A DNA stretch of 64,000 nucleotides from Metabacillus litoralis (GCF_020524045.1 NZ_JAIVKL010000006.1:62001-126000); one strand, 5' to 3'. Shown: positions 6,701-15,478, counted from the first letter of the stretch. Notes: a model not told the origin generated them from the sequence alone. Numbers and translations are program-made.

Positions 6701-6975
6701 CTGCCTCAAACAAATCTATTAGCGTTAAAAGTTGCAATTGAAGCAGCAAAAGCAGGGGAACAGGACAATTGAAGAAACAAATAGCATTGAATATATCTCA
6801 AGCTCTTGAAAAAGTCAAAATAGTAGCAGACAACAGTGTGAAATCAAGTCAAGAAAGTTCAGCATCAACTCAGGAACAGTTAGCAACAATGGAGGAAGTT
6901 TCTAGTTCTGCCCAATCTTTATCTTTCCTGGCGGAGGAATTACAGCAGTCTATCTCAAAATTCCAAACAAGATAA
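6701..6975 (+). pseudogene. Methyl-accepting chemotaxis protein remnant
   Basis: The frame at 6707 reads QTNLLALKVAIEAAKAGEQ, matching the conserved signalling tip of chemotaxis receptors (NLLALNAAIEAARAGE), then stops. The adjacent frame 6769-6975 continues with a receptor-type C-terminal coiled coil (SSASTQEQLATMEEVSSSAQ). The sensory domain, membrane spans and most of the signalling domain are missing, and the two parts are in different frames. This is a decayed receptor tail, not a functional gene. Confidence 0.75.
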
Positions 6976-7021
6976 AGAGGAGTGTTTAAACTAACAAACA
7001 TATAGATAAATTATTCTAATT

Positions 7022-7056
7022 AGACTGAACTATTCACTTGTAGTTTAGTCTTTTTT
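7022..7056 (+). terminator. Terminator after the chemotaxis remnant
   Basis: AGACTGAACTA and TAGTTTAGTCT form an 11-bp stem with one G-T pair, followed by TTTTTT. Probably the original terminator of the lost receptor gene. Confidence 0.75.
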
Positions 7057-7246
7057 ACAAGGTAAGAAAGCAAAATGGATTTGAACAAAAAAGTCCCCTG
7101 GGCTTGATACGAGGTGTCCGAAGCTGCGCAGCAGAAGGATCCTTAAATGAAGTATAAATGTTGAAAGAAATATAGTAATAAATACTCATTTAGTAAGAAT
7201 AGCAAATTTATAAGAGTAACTTATTGAAATATTCTGATTTATAGTT

Positions 7247-7283
7247 TAACATTATTACTGAAAGCGCTTTCGTAATAATGTTA
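7247..7283. promoter_or_regulatory. cre-like operator inside a larger dyad
   Basis: TGAAAGCGCTTTCG (7259-7272) is very close to the catabolite-responsive element bound by CcpA. It lies in a longer near-palindrome whose arms are TAACATTATTAC and GTAATAATGTTA. It is about 360 bp upstream of the beta-glucanase gene, in keeping with catabolite control of a polysaccharide hydrolase. Confidence 0.6.
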
Positions 7284-7319
7284 GCAAAAATCTATGAATA
7301 TTGTTTTTTTTACCCTAAT

Positions 7320-7335
7320 ACTAACGCGCGTTAGT
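7320..7335. promoter_or_regulatory. 16-bp perfect palindrome, probable repressor operator
   Basis: ACTAACGCGCGTTAGT is a perfect 16-bp palindrome between the cre-like site and the glucanase gene. Its size and CG centre suit a LacI- or TetR-type repressor. A broken LacI-type regulator lies directly downstream of the glucanase (8945-9133), so this may be the operator of that lost regulator. Confidence 0.5.
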
Positions 7336-7636
7336 TAAATACTTTAAATTAACAGCTCTATTCAATAGACATCTTAAAGAAATTCAGTATATGTTAATTT
7401 TCAAAAATAGTAAGAGGCTCACTCCTACAAGAAAATTACATCTACAATGACACTTTTAATCAGGGTTATTATGAAAAAATGAGATAATTTTTTGCTTTGC
7501 TTTCTCTTCTAACCTGTATTGTTTACTTTGGAAAAAGAAGAAAAGTAAAAGAGTATACAAAGGATAGCTAGCATTAAGATCAATCTAGCGAAGTATAGTG
7601 AATTATTTTGTTTTGTAATACAAACTAAATTAAGGA

Positions 7637-8782
7637 GTGGTTATAATTAACATTTCCAATAAAATTAGACTTTTAATACTGACGCTAATCATGATGTCTT
7701 TTACAGTGGTGACTTATGCCCAAAACCCAGTAACAAAGGAAGAAGTTTATCATTCGTTTGATAGGCATGATGGGCAAAAATGGGAGATAGCTGATGGTTG
7801 GAGAAATGGTGATACTTTTTTTGGCTGTCATTGGAGTAATAATCGGGTCAATTTCTATAATGGTGCAATGGAATTGTCTCTTCGTGCAAATTATTCATAT
7901 TCAGCACCATATAACTATGAGTGTGGGGAATATTCGACGAGTAACTTCTATGGCTATGGTTTGTACGAAGTATCAATGAAACCTGCAAATGTATCGGGCG
8001 TAATTTCTTCTTTCTTTACGTATACGGGTCCATCATTTAATGGAGCACCGTGGGATGAGATTGATATTGAATTTCTAGGAAATGATACAACGAAGATACA
8101 ATTCAATTATTATACGAACGGTGTAGGAGGAAATGAGATTGTCCACGATTTAGGATTTGATGCATCACATAGTTTTAATACGTATGCATTTGATTGGCAA
8201 GAGGATTATATTAGCTGGTATGTTAATGGAGAGTTGGTAGCTACTGCAACAAATAATATTCCAAGTAACCCCAGTAAAATTATGATGAATATGTGGAATA
8301 CTTATGGAATTGATGAATGGGCAGGTAGATATGGTGGAGAGAATGCAAACACCTCTTATGAGTGGGTCCGATATACACCGAATAGTGGAAGTGGGGGTTC
8401 AAATCCTTCAGTTGCGGCTGACTTTCAATTGAATGCGTGTGATTATACAGATTCAAGCGGGATAACATCTTGGAATTGTGGTGTAGGAACTTTTCATTCC
8501 GGTAACTGGATAAAATTTGATAACGTTGATTTATCTACAGGGTATAACGCATTTGCTGTTAGCTATGCCTCACCTGATAGTGGTAGTTTCGATATTAGAC
8601 TAGGTAGTCCTACTGGACAAAGAATTGGAACTGTGAACTATGGTCCAACTGGTGATTGGTCTACCTATCAATGGAGTGGTACCCCATCATTGAATGCAGC
8701 TGTGAGGGGAATGCAGGATATATTTATTGTATCTACTAGTGGAGCAGCCAATTTAAGAGAATTTTGGTTTAAAAATGAATAG
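7637..8782 (+). CDS. Secreted GH16 beta-1,3-1,4-glucanase (lichenase) with CBM6
   Basis: Residues 1-29 form a signal peptide (hydrophobic ILTLIMMSFTVVTYA, cleavage after A). Residues 30-245 are a GH16 lichenase very like B. subtilis BglS: CGEYSTSNFYGYGLYEVSMKP, then the catalytic motif DEIDIEFLG with E141, D143 and E145, and NYYTNGVGG. After a GSGGS linker, residues 255-381 form a CBM6-type carbohydrate-binding module (YTDSSGITSWNCG, GNWIKFDNVDLSTGYNAF). It hydrolyses mixed-linkage beta-glucan outside the cell. The start is unusual: the ribosome site AAGGAGTGG contains the GTG at 7637 itself and is better spaced for an ATT codon at 7646. An LacI-regulator remnant downstream suggests a lost dedicated control gene. 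Confidence 0.9.
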   Translation: MVIINISNKIRLLILTLIMMSFTVVTYAQNPVTKEEVYHSFDRHDGQKWEIADGWRNGDTFFGCHWSNNRVNFYNGAMELSLRANYSYSAPYNYECGEYSTSNFYGYGLYEVSMKPANVSGVISSFFTYTGPSFNGAPWDEIDIEFLGNDTTKIQFNYYTNGVGGNEIVHDLGFDASHSFNTYAFDWQEDYISWYVNGELVATATNNIPSNPSKIMMNMWNTYGIDEWAGRYGGENANTSYEWVRYTPNSGSGGSNPSVAADFQLNACDYTDSSGITSWNCGVGTFHSGNWIKFDNVDLSTGYNAFAVSYASPDSGSFDIRLGSPTGQRIGTVNYGPTGDWSTYQWSGTPSLNAAVRGMQDIFIVSTSGAANLREFWFKNE

Positions 8783-8831
8783 TTAAGTGGTTTTGAAAAA
8801 ATAGTCACTTTATGCTTTCTATAACTTGAAG

Positions 8832-8876
8832 GAGGTTGTCCAGTAGGTTTATATGACCCTACGACAGCCTCTTTTT
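8832..8876 (+). terminator. Terminator after the glucanase
   Basis: GAGGTTGTC and GACAGCCTC form a 9-bp stem (one G-T pair) extended by inner GTAGG/CCTAC pairing, followed by TTTTT. Confidence 0.85.
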
Positions 8877-8944
8877 ATATGAAAAGATGGAATAAGTCTA
8901 CAATTCTCTAATAAGATAAATATCATTAATTATGTGGAGACTTT

Positions 8945-9133
8945 GTGCGTAGTGAGGACTTGGCTAAACTTCTAGGATTATCTAGAAGTACAAAATCAAG
9001 AGTTATTAATCATTATCCAGATATACCACCATCCACAAGAGAAAAGGTACTTAGAAGGGACAATTTTAGTGCAGCTCTTTATGTAGATATAAGATTCCGA
9101 TATACCGCTAGAGTCTTTTTCCAAATTGAATGA
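8945..9133 (+). pseudogene. LacI-family regulator, N-terminal fragment
   Basis: The GTG-started frame gives a LacI-type helix-turn-helix: DLAKLLGLSRSTKSRVIN followed by YPDIPPSTREKVL, the hallmark of the LacI DNA-binding head and hinge. After about 40 residues the sequence loses resemblance and ends at 62 residues, so the whole sugar-binding domain is missing. It sits just after the glucanase gene, whose upstream region holds a LacI-type palindrome. Most likely a decayed regulator of that gene. Confidence 0.75.
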
Positions 9134-9148
9134 CGATACTATAAAAAA

Positions 9149-9181
9149 GCCTCACACACTATGCAGATGTGCAAGGCTTTG
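9149..9181 (-). terminator. Terminator of the YcgG-like gene (minus strand)
   Basis: AAAGCC and GGCTTT, extended by ACA/TGT pairing, form a hairpin immediately downstream (minus strand) of the gene ending at 9185, with A/T runs on both sides. It could stop transcription from either direction. Confidence 0.6.
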
Positions 9182-9184
9182 CTG

Positions 9185-9916
9185 TTATTGAGCTTTATGA
9201 TGAAAAGGACACTCGCCCTTTACCGGTTCTACGTCATCTCCAATGAAGAATTGCTTCCATTCATTGTGGTCAGGATCTCCAAAGTGAGAAATATCGGGAT
9301 GTGTAGGGAGGTTATCCCATTTTTCGACGCGTTCTCTCACTTTTTCACGAGACATAATTCCGCCTTTTTGTGTTCCTTCAAGTCCTTCAAAAATCTTTCG
9401 TGGTTGAAAACCAAGGATAAGGCTGTTACCGAGATCACGAGTTTTTCGTTGTTTGTATGCAGGTGCATTTCCAAACACAAAGATTGGTTCCCCACCAAAA
9501 TGAAAGTCCCATAAATAATGATCAGGGTCTTTAGGTTTGTCATCTGGCCATTCCTGTGGATCATTTTCATGTAAGTTTTGTAAAATGTTCCAAAACCTTT
9601 TACGGTAATGTTCAAGGTCATCCTTCTCTTCTTCAGGTTCTACAAAGACAAAAAGACCATGACGTATGTATGGAGGTTCTTTAAAAAGAGTTAAAAATTC
9701 TTCAACAGCTTCAGGTAGGTTAGACCAATCTTCTTGCGTGATATAAGCATAACGAAGTTCACCCTTTGTCTCTGCTTTCATTCCAAAATAGCAGGGAAAT
9801 GTTTTCTCCGTTACAATTTGATGGAAGGTGTTGTATTCATGTATTACCCATTCAGGAACAATCTCAGGGTTTGTGATATCTTCTTTGGTTAACAATACTT
9901 TGCTTGTTGCCTGCAT
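9185..9916 (-). CDS. YqcI/YcgG-family protein (putative heme-dependent guanidine N-hydroxylase family)
   Basis: The 243-aa protein has the pattern of the YqcI/YcgG family: FPCYFG near the N-terminus, FWNILQNLHENDPQEWP, DPDHYLWDFHFGGEPIFVFG, the FQPRKIFEGL block, HFGDPDHNEWKQFFIGDD and a C-terminal CPFH. Members of this family include GntA, a heme-dependent enzyme that N-hydroxylates a guanidine group in guanitoxin biosynthesis; most others are uncharacterised. An ATG preceded by AAAGGAGAA-type sequence supports the start. It stands alone. A second, quite different member is encoded at 23226-23981. Substrate is unknown. Confidence 0.75.
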   Translation of the reverse strand: MQATSKVLLTKEDITNPEIVPEWVIHEYNTFHQIVTEKTFPCYFGMKAETKGELRYAYITQEDWSNLPEAVEEFLTLFKEPPYIRHGLFVFVEPEEEKDDLEHYRKRFWNILQNLHENDPQEWPDDKPKDPDHYLWDFHFGGEPIFVFGNAPAYKQRKTRDLGNSLILGFQPRKIFEGLEGTQKGGIMSREKVRERVEKWDNLPTHPDISHFGDPDHNEWKQFFIGDDVEPVKGECPFHHKAQ

Positions 9917-10197
9917 GTCATTTCTCCTTTTACTAGTCTTTTCTCAATAGTTACCCAAAAATGTTTAACTTCAAACAAATGGAAGCCTTTACTATAATGA
10001 GAGGGCGTGCAGAAATAGTAACCTAAAAAGATTACCTACATATAGAAGGTGCGTATGATTTAGAAAGAAACGATCATTAAATAACCTATCTTGATATGTA
10101 CTTTGTTTATATCTTATTATTCAGAGACGAAATATTATATGCATTTTAAACACATAATAATGATATACTAAAGAAAATAATGACTATTGGAGACTAT

Positions 10198-10662
10198 ATG
10201 TTAACATTTGAAGAGAAATTAGCCATAATTGAATCTTTCCCTGAACTTGAAAGAAATGATGTTTCATTAAAACGAGTGAATTTTCATTATAATGATAGTT
10301 CATATGACAATAAAAACGTTGTTTATCACTTACATCCTAATGGAAATGGTTTTGTGTATGCTGGAAAAATGACGGGGTATGAAACAAACGATAAAGGTAT
10401 GGTCAATATCCGTGATTTTGCAGAGAAAGAATTACGTGAAATTATTAGAGATTCTATCTCTTCACTAACCTATAAGAAAATAGAGAATCCAGATGAGCCA
10501 ACGGAAGAAGTGTGGATGAATGAGAATACGATTACACTTACCGTTTTAAACGAAGAGGATCTTTGGAATGTTTATTCAGAAGATGGTGGACTTGATGGTA
10601 CGTTTAATACGTATAAAGAAGCAAGTAACTATCTTGAGACTGAAGGATTTTCTCGTATTTAA
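10198..10662 (+). CDS. Conserved-looking hypothetical protein, 154 aa
   Basis: The start is placed at the ATG preceded by TTGGAGA (6 bases); another ATG at 10180 lacks such a site. The product is acidic and soluble, starting MLTFEEKLAIIESFPELER and continuing with YHLHPNGNGFVYAGKM and GMVNIRDF. It is probably a small alpha/beta protein without signal peptide or membrane segment. I do not recognise a named family. It is flanked by spacers and followed by its own terminator, so it is monocistronic. Confidence 0.7.
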   Translation: MLTFEEKLAIIESFPELERNDVSLKRVNFHYNDSSYDNKNVVYHLHPNGNGFVYAGKMTGYETNDKGMVNIRDFAEKELREIIRDSISSLTYKKIENPDEPTEEVWMNENTITLTVLNEEDLWNVYSEDGGLDGTFNTYKEASNYLETEGFSRI

Positions 10663-10674
10663 TAGTAAAGCAAC

Positions 10675-10706
10675 AAAGAGAAGTCGCTGTTTGACTTCTC
10701 TTTATT
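10675..10706 (+). terminator. Terminator after the 154-aa gene
   Basis: AAAGAGAAGTC and GACTTCTCTTT form an 11-bp perfect stem with a 7-base loop, followed by ATTTA. Confidence 0.75.
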
Positions 10707-10837
10707 TACGTACTCTCCAATTTTTTTACTAAGCTCTGGTAAAAAGATGTGGCTGATTAATTGGTGAATACAGTCGTAGTCCTAGTTATGAAATTAGATT
10801 AAAGATGTATAGTTGAGGAATCGGGGTAGATGAGAAA

Positions 10838-11935
10838 TTGATCAAAGTAATGACGATATTTGGAACAAGGCCTGAAGCTATAAAGATGGCACCATTAGTG
10901 AAAGAATTGGAAAGGACACCTAATATCCAGTCAATTGTTACGGTGACAGGACAGCATAGGGATATGTTGGATACTGTGTTAAAGGTATTTGAAATTGTTC
11001 CGGACTATGATTTAAATATCATGAAGGTAAATCAGTCACTGGCTGATATTACAACAGCTGTTATTCAGGGACTGGATAGGGCTATAAAGGAAGTTAGACC
11101 AGATCTAGTATTGCTTCATGGTGATACTACTACTACTTTAGCAGGGGGACTTGCTGCTTTTTATAACCAAGTTAAAATTGGACATGTAGAGGCAGGCCTC
11201 CGAACGAACGATAAATATTCTCCTTTTCCTGAAGAAATGAACAGGCAGTTAACTGGTGTACTAGCGGATTTCCACTTTGCACCAACTGCGCAAGCAAAGC
11301 AAAATCTGTTGAATGAAGGAAAAGATGAGAAATCTATCTTTGTCACGGGTAATACAGCTATAGATGCATTAAAAACAACAATTCAGCAGGATTACTGTCA
11401 TGAGATTTTTGAAAAGATAAATAATGATAAGATCATCCTTTTAACTGTGCATAGACGTGAAAATATTGGCGAGCCTATGAGAAATATATTTATGGCAGTA
11501 AAAAGAATAATGAAGGAATATAAAAACATTCAAGTTGTTTATCCTGTGCATTTGAATCCTAAGGTAAGAGAGATAGTAGATGAAATGCTCCAAGGAAATA
11601 ACCGGATTCATTTAATTGAACCATTAGATGTGATTGATTTTCATAATATTGCAGCGCGTTCTCATATTATCCTGACAGATTCAGGGGGAATTCAGGAGGA
11701 GGCACCTTCTTTGGGGAAACCTGTTTTTGTGCTGAGGAATATGACAGAAAGACCAGAAGGAGTAACCGCTGGTACGTTGAAGCTTGTAGGAACGCAGGAA
11801 GAAGATATTTATAGGTATACCAAAGAGTTATTAGATGATGAGGCTACGTATAATAAAATGGCCACTATACGAAATCCATATGGTGACGGAGACGCATCTA
11901 AGCGGATTGTAAAAGTGATCTTAACGCATTTATAG
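10838..11935 (+). CDS. mnaA: UDP-N-acetylglucosamine 2-epimerase (non-hydrolysing)
   Basis: The protein of 365 aa has the complete WecB/MnaA pattern: IFGTRPEAIKMAPL at the N-terminus, TGQHRDML, LLHGDTTTTLAGGLAAF, the catalytic-region HVEAGLRT, PFPEEMNRQL, VHRRENIGEP and the UDP-binding DSGGIQEEAPSLGKPV. It interconverts UDP-GlcNAc and UDP-ManNAc in the cytoplasm for teichoic acid linkage or polysaccharide synthesis. The start is TTG with a weak GGGGT ribosome site. A terminator follows, so it is not strictly co-transcribed with the deacetylase and GT2 genes downstream, but the grouping suggests supply of ManNAc for a surface polymer. The symbol follows the family; a housekeeping copy may exist elsewhere. 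Confidence 0.9.
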   Translation: MIKVMTIFGTRPEAIKMAPLVKELERTPNIQSIVTVTGQHRDMLDTVLKVFEIVPDYDLNIMKVNQSLADITTAVIQGLDRAIKEVRPDLVLLHGDTTTTLAGGLAAFYNQVKIGHVEAGLRTNDKYSPFPEEMNRQLTGVLADFHFAPTAQAKQNLLNEGKDEKSIFVTGNTAIDALKTTIQQDYCHEIFEKINNDKIILLTVHRRENIGEPMRNIFMAVKRIMKEYKNIQVVYPVHLNPKVREIVDEMLQGNNRIHLIEPLDVIDFHNIAARSHIILTDSGGIQEEAPSLGKPVFVLRNMTERPEGVTAGTLKLVGTQEEDIYRYTKELLDDEATYNKMATIRNPYGDGDASKRIVKVILTHL

Positions 11936-11977
11936 TACCTTAAGGTTGTGTGAACGATAAGTAAGATATGAATAAAG

Positions 11978-12017
11978 AGCCATAAACTCTTTGAATAGGA
12001 GTTATGGCTTTTTTGTA
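11978..12017 (+). terminator. Terminator after the epimerase gene
   Basis: AGCCATAAACTC and GAGTTATGGCT form a stem with a single bulged A, followed by TTTTT. Confidence 0.8.
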
Positions 12018-12218
12018 TTTCTAAGGAAAGCTATTAGATAAGGCATGTCTCCTTTTTCTGTTTAATCTGAAAATAACGAAGAAACTACGCTAGATAGGGG
12101 ATTCATATAAAAAATTTTATAGTCATTATTAATAGGTTAGTGATATAATTTCGATTATATATTTTTTGGAAATATTTGAATTTAAGCTGGATACGATATT
12201 GGGAGTATCTAACAAATA

Positions 12219-14147
12219 ATGAAAAATAGGAGATTGGAATGCTTGAAAAAGAGAAATAGGAAACTAATTTTTTTCATTGTGATGTTTCTTTTTCTAGTAG
12301 CATCACTCTCAATATATATAACTACTTTTACGGAAGAAAACATATATCCCAACTCTAATAAACGGCATGCTATGCTCAGGCTCGAAGACGTGGGACCGGG
12401 TGGAGAATATAATAGTTTAGAAGCTTTAGGGAAGTTAAAAGCAGTTATACAATATATTGAGTCAGAAAATATCGCCTTTCATATAGCTGTTATTCCAAGA
12501 AGAATGGACCTTGACGAGGAAGGAACTTGGAATGAAAGAGGAATTGATGATCCAGATTCAGATAGGGTTAGTAGGTCATTTATTAAACTGCTAAAAGAAG
12601 TGCAACAGCAAGGTGGTATTTTAGGCATGCATGGATATAGCCATCAGTATGGTGACTCAGCGATGGAAGGGAACAATCAGAATTCAGGAACTGGTTCTGA
12701 ATTTAAGGTGAATGGAGCTCCCGAAACAAAAACAGTATCCTATGCAGCCGAGCGGATAACAAACAGCCTAGAAGCCTTTGTTAAAAATGACTTACAGCCG
12801 GCTTTTTGGGAGTCGCCTCACTATCAAGATACACGTGAACAGGAAAAAGTATTTCGCTCTTTTATTGGGATACTGTATCAGCCAGATTATTACTCATTAC
12901 GCTCTTTTAAAGATATAAATGCTCATGAAACAATAAACAGCTATGGGCAGGAAAGTTTGGGATCATTCTATGTGCCTGCACCTTTGGGTTACATCAGTGA
13001 CCAGAAATCTGTTAATAAAATGCTATCAAAGATAGAAAAAAATGATGATTTAGCTTCATTATACTATCACCCATTTATGGAATTTCCTTATTTGGAGAAA
13101 GAAGTATTAGCAGATGGAAAGCCCAAAATTGAAGATGGATTACCGGTTTATAAATATAAGGAAACCGGTGAAAGTTCATATCTACACCAATTAGTAGAAG
13201 GCTTTAAAAAAGAAGGATACCAATGGATGACATTGCATGATATTATCCCGTTTACTCCGGCTCATCGTGTCAAAATACCGCTTAATGTAAAGGCCGAGCA
13301 AATCTTGATAGGGAATGTAAAGGGTCATAGGAATGCTGATATTGTGGTGCGAGAGAAACACCGTATCGTATTAATACCAGGAACTTATACACTACCACGC
13401 AATCGTCCTCAGAAGGCAACTGAGATATGGCTAAAGGAATCATTTTCTACTGAAGAACAAGTCATGCTTAGTGACCTCAATAACGATGGAAAACAAGATT
13501 TACTGGCGTATAACCAAAAGAAAGGTGATTTTCGGGTTAGCTGGGCTGGAGATGAAAGGTTTCTTAATCCTACACTGCTTGGTAAATTACCGCCGAATCT
13601 AGATTCCTTAAAACCTTTTCAATCGGAAAAAGGGAATGGATTAATAGCTTATGGTGATGGGCAAATTATCTACATTTATTATAGTGATAATCACTTGAAT
13701 ACAGAGAGGATAAATCATTCCTTTCCAGTAAACAATGGTCTCTATTTAGGGAAGTCTCAAGGCTTCACCCAAAGTGAATTTCTTTACGTATCATCTGATA
13801 ACCAGAATGTTTTTAGCCTACAGAATTTAGGCAATCGTTTAACAACACCTCAAAAGATAAAGGGGGTTTCGTTAAATGAAGAGGATCAGTTACTCACGGG
13901 AGATTGGAATGGAGATGGAACGACTGATTTATTGATATATACAGCAGAAACAGGAGTTTGGAAAGAATATGTGAACGGAGGTGCAAATCAATATAATCCA
14001 TTGAATAACTCCTTTGGTCCATGGGCACAGGGAGATGGCAGAATCGGGTTTGCTGCTGATTTTGATGGGAATGGAAAGACAGATGTTGCCTCTTTTGATG
14101 AAGTTAATAATGTTTTGGATATTGCACTATCATATCAAACACCGTAA
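12219..14147 (+). CDS. Membrane-anchored DUF2334 polysaccharide deacetylase-like protein with VCBS/FG-GAP repeats
   Basis: The protein has 642 residues. Positions 14-34 form a signal anchor. Residues 50-350 are a DUF2334 domain (polysaccharide deacetylase-like fold) with MLRLEDVGPGG, FHIAVIPR, GMHGYSHQYG and YYHPFMEFPY; the Asp and His residues are those expected for metal-dependent deacetylation. The C-terminal third carries at least three FG-GAP/VCBS-type calcium loops: DLNNDGKQD, DWNGDGTTD and DFDGNGKTD. This suggests a beta-propeller for binding a polymer or surface. It is followed 18 bp later by a GT2 synthase gene, so it probably modifies that polymer outside the membrane. The ATG at 12219 has only a distant GGGAG; a TTG at 12243 behind AGGAGA is an alternative start. 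Confidence 0.8.
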   Translation: MKNRRLECLKKRNRKLIFFIVMFLFLVASLSIYITTFTEENIYPNSNKRHAMLRLEDVGPGGEYNSLEALGKLKAVIQYIESENIAFHIAVIPRRMDLDEEGTWNERGIDDPDSDRVSRSFIKLLKEVQQQGGILGMHGYSHQYGDSAMEGNNQNSGTGSEFKVNGAPETKTVSYAAERITNSLEAFVKNDLQPAFWESPHYQDTREQEKVFRSFIGILYQPDYYSLRSFKDINAHETINSYGQESLGSFYVPAPLGYISDQKSVNKMLSKIEKNDDLASLYYHPFMEFPYLEKEVLADGKPKIEDGLPVYKYKETGESSYLHQLVEGFKKEGYQWMTLHDIIPFTPAHRVKIPLNVKAEQILIGNVKGHRNADIVVREKHRIVLIPGTYTLPRNRPQKATEIWLKESFSTEEQVMLSDLNNDGKQDLLAYNQKKGDFRVSWAGDERFLNPTLLGKLPPNLDSLKPFQSEKGNGLIAYGDGQIIYIYYSDNHLNTERINHSFPVNNGLYLGKSQGFTQSEFLYVSSDNQNVFSLQNLGNRLTTPQKIKGVSLNEEDQLLTGDWNGDGTTDLLIYTAETGVWKEYVNGGANQYNPLNNSFGPWAQGDGRIGFAADFDGNGKTDVASFDEVNNVLDIALSYQTP

Positions 14148-14165
14148 GTGTGAAAGGAAGAAATC

Positions 14166-15401
14166 ATGCAACACTTTTTCATTGTCATTTCAAATATCTT
14201 TCAGGTTCTTATTTTTTCAGTTAGTTTTTACCAAATTATTATTAGTTTGGCTGGTTTTAAGAGAAATAAAAAGGTTGTAAAAGAGCATCAACCACAAAAG
14301 TCCTTTGCCATACTCGTTGCAGCACATAATGAAGAAAAGGTCATTGCTCCTCTCTTAGAGAATCTCGCTAAGTTGCATTATCCAAAGGAGTTATATGAGG
14401 TTTTTGTTATCTGTGATAACTGTACAGACAATACTGTGCAGATTGCAAATATGCATCAAGTTCACGTGATGGAGAGGATTGACCCACTCCGAAGGGGGAA
14501 GGGTTATGCTATGGAATGGATGCTAGAAAAACTATGGCAAGGAAAACGTGAGTTTGATGCGATTGTTGTATTTGATGCAGACAATCTCGTTAGTAAAAAT
14601 TACTTAAGTGAAATGAATAATAAGCTAGTGGATGGCCATCAAGTCATTCAAGGCTATATAGAAACGAAAAATCCATATGATTCATGGGTTTCCCTTTCTT
14701 ATGCCATCACATACTGGTATATTAATCGAATGTGGCAGCAGGCAAGGCATAACTGGGGAATGGCCAGTACGTTAGCAGGCACAGGGATGTGTTTTGATTC
14801 AAAATTACTCAAGGAAATAGGCTGGAACGCAACGTCACTTACAGAAGATGTAGAATTTACAGCACGCTGCCTTGGTAATGATATCTATCCTACTTGGGCA
14901 AATAATGCAATTGTCTATGATGAAAAGCCTGTTACACTTATAAGTTCTGCAAGACAGAGATTACGCTGGATGCGCGGACACACGGATTGTGCCCGAAGAT
15001 ATATGAAGCCACTTTTTATAAAATCTATTCAAAAACGAAGTTTCACACAATTTGATGCAGTCATGTATTTATTTCAGCCCATCAGGTTTCTATTTGTAGC
15101 TGCTGTATGGGTAATGTCCTATTTACAACTAGCTACTCCATTATATAGCCAATTCGAACTGCTGAAGGTTGTTCCAGACTGGGGATGGATTGCGTTAAAC
15201 GTGGCATTGTTTCTACAGTTTCCAATCGTCATGATGATGGAGCGAAGACCTATAAAGGCATACCTAGGACTGGTGCTATTCCCGGTATTCCAATTCACTT
15301 GGTTTCCGATCACTCTTTATGGTTTATTTACAAGTAATAATAAAAATTGGAACCATACAATTCATAGTCGTTCGATCCGAATTGAAGATTTGAATGGATA
15401 A
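14166..15401 (+). CDS. GT2-family processive glycosyltransferase (polysaccharide synthase)
   Basis: AAGGAAG lies 6 bases before ATG. The 411-aa protein starts with a membrane segment (5-28), then a GT2 domain with ILVAAHNEEKVI, the nucleotide-binding CDNCTDNT, the DxD motif in FDADN, TEDVEF and the processive signature RQRLRW. Two to three further spans lie at about 300-395. This is the layout of membrane polysaccharide synthases such as NodC or PgaC. With the deacetylase-like gene directly upstream and a UDP-GlcNAc epimerase before that, it probably makes an N-acetylhexosamine-containing exopolymer; the sugar cannot be read from the sequence. Confidence 0.85.
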   Translation: MQHFFIVISNIFQVLIFSVSFYQIIISLAGFKRNKKVVKEHQPQKSFAILVAAHNEEKVIAPLLENLAKLHYPKELYEVFVICDNCTDNTVQIANMHQVHVMERIDPLRRGKGYAMEWMLEKLWQGKREFDAIVVFDADNLVSKNYLSEMNNKLVDGHQVIQGYIETKNPYDSWVSLSYAITYWYINRMWQQARHNWGMASTLAGTGMCFDSKLLKEIGWNATSLTEDVEFTARCLGNDIYPTWANNAIVYDEKPVTLISSARQRLRWMRGHTDCARRYMKPLFIKSIQKRSFTQFDAVMYLFQPIRFLFVAAVWVMSYLQLATPLYSQFELLKVVPDWGWIALNVALFLQFPIVMMMERRPIKAYLGLVLFPVFQFTWFPITLYGLFTSNNKNWNHTIHSRSIRIEDLNG

Positions 15402-15442
15402 ATAATATAGATCTAGTTAAAAGGATAATAGAAGAGCTGTAG

Positions 15443-15478
15443 ATCAGAGCAGAATGACAAATTCTGCTCTGATTTTTT
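15443..15478 (+). terminator. Strong terminator after the GT2 gene
   Basis: ATCAGAGCAGAAT and ATTCTGCTCTGAT form a 13-bp perfect stem with a 5-base loop, followed by TTTTT. Confidence 0.9.

Larger units (their letters stand above)
6976..7636. other. Long spacer upstream of the beta-glucanase
   Basis: Apart from the terminator at 7022-7056, the cre-like dyad and the 16-bp palindrome, I see no gene. About 300 bp separate the palindrome from the glucanase start, so an untranslated leader is possible, but no known riboswitch pattern was recognised. Confidence 0.5.

Noticed and set aside
7085-7145. GC-rich stretch in the spacer before the glucanase
   Set aside because: Looked like another family A or B relative, but no shared word longer than a few bases could be aligned.
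9161-9514. 117-aa plus-strand frame antisense to the YcgG-like gene
   Set aside because: Overlaps completely with a well-supported gene and has no recognisable domain.
14014-14280. 88-aa frame bridging the deacetylase and GT2 genes
   Set aside because: Out-of-frame shadow overlapping both genes; the junction is explained by the deacetylase stop and the GT2 ribosome site.
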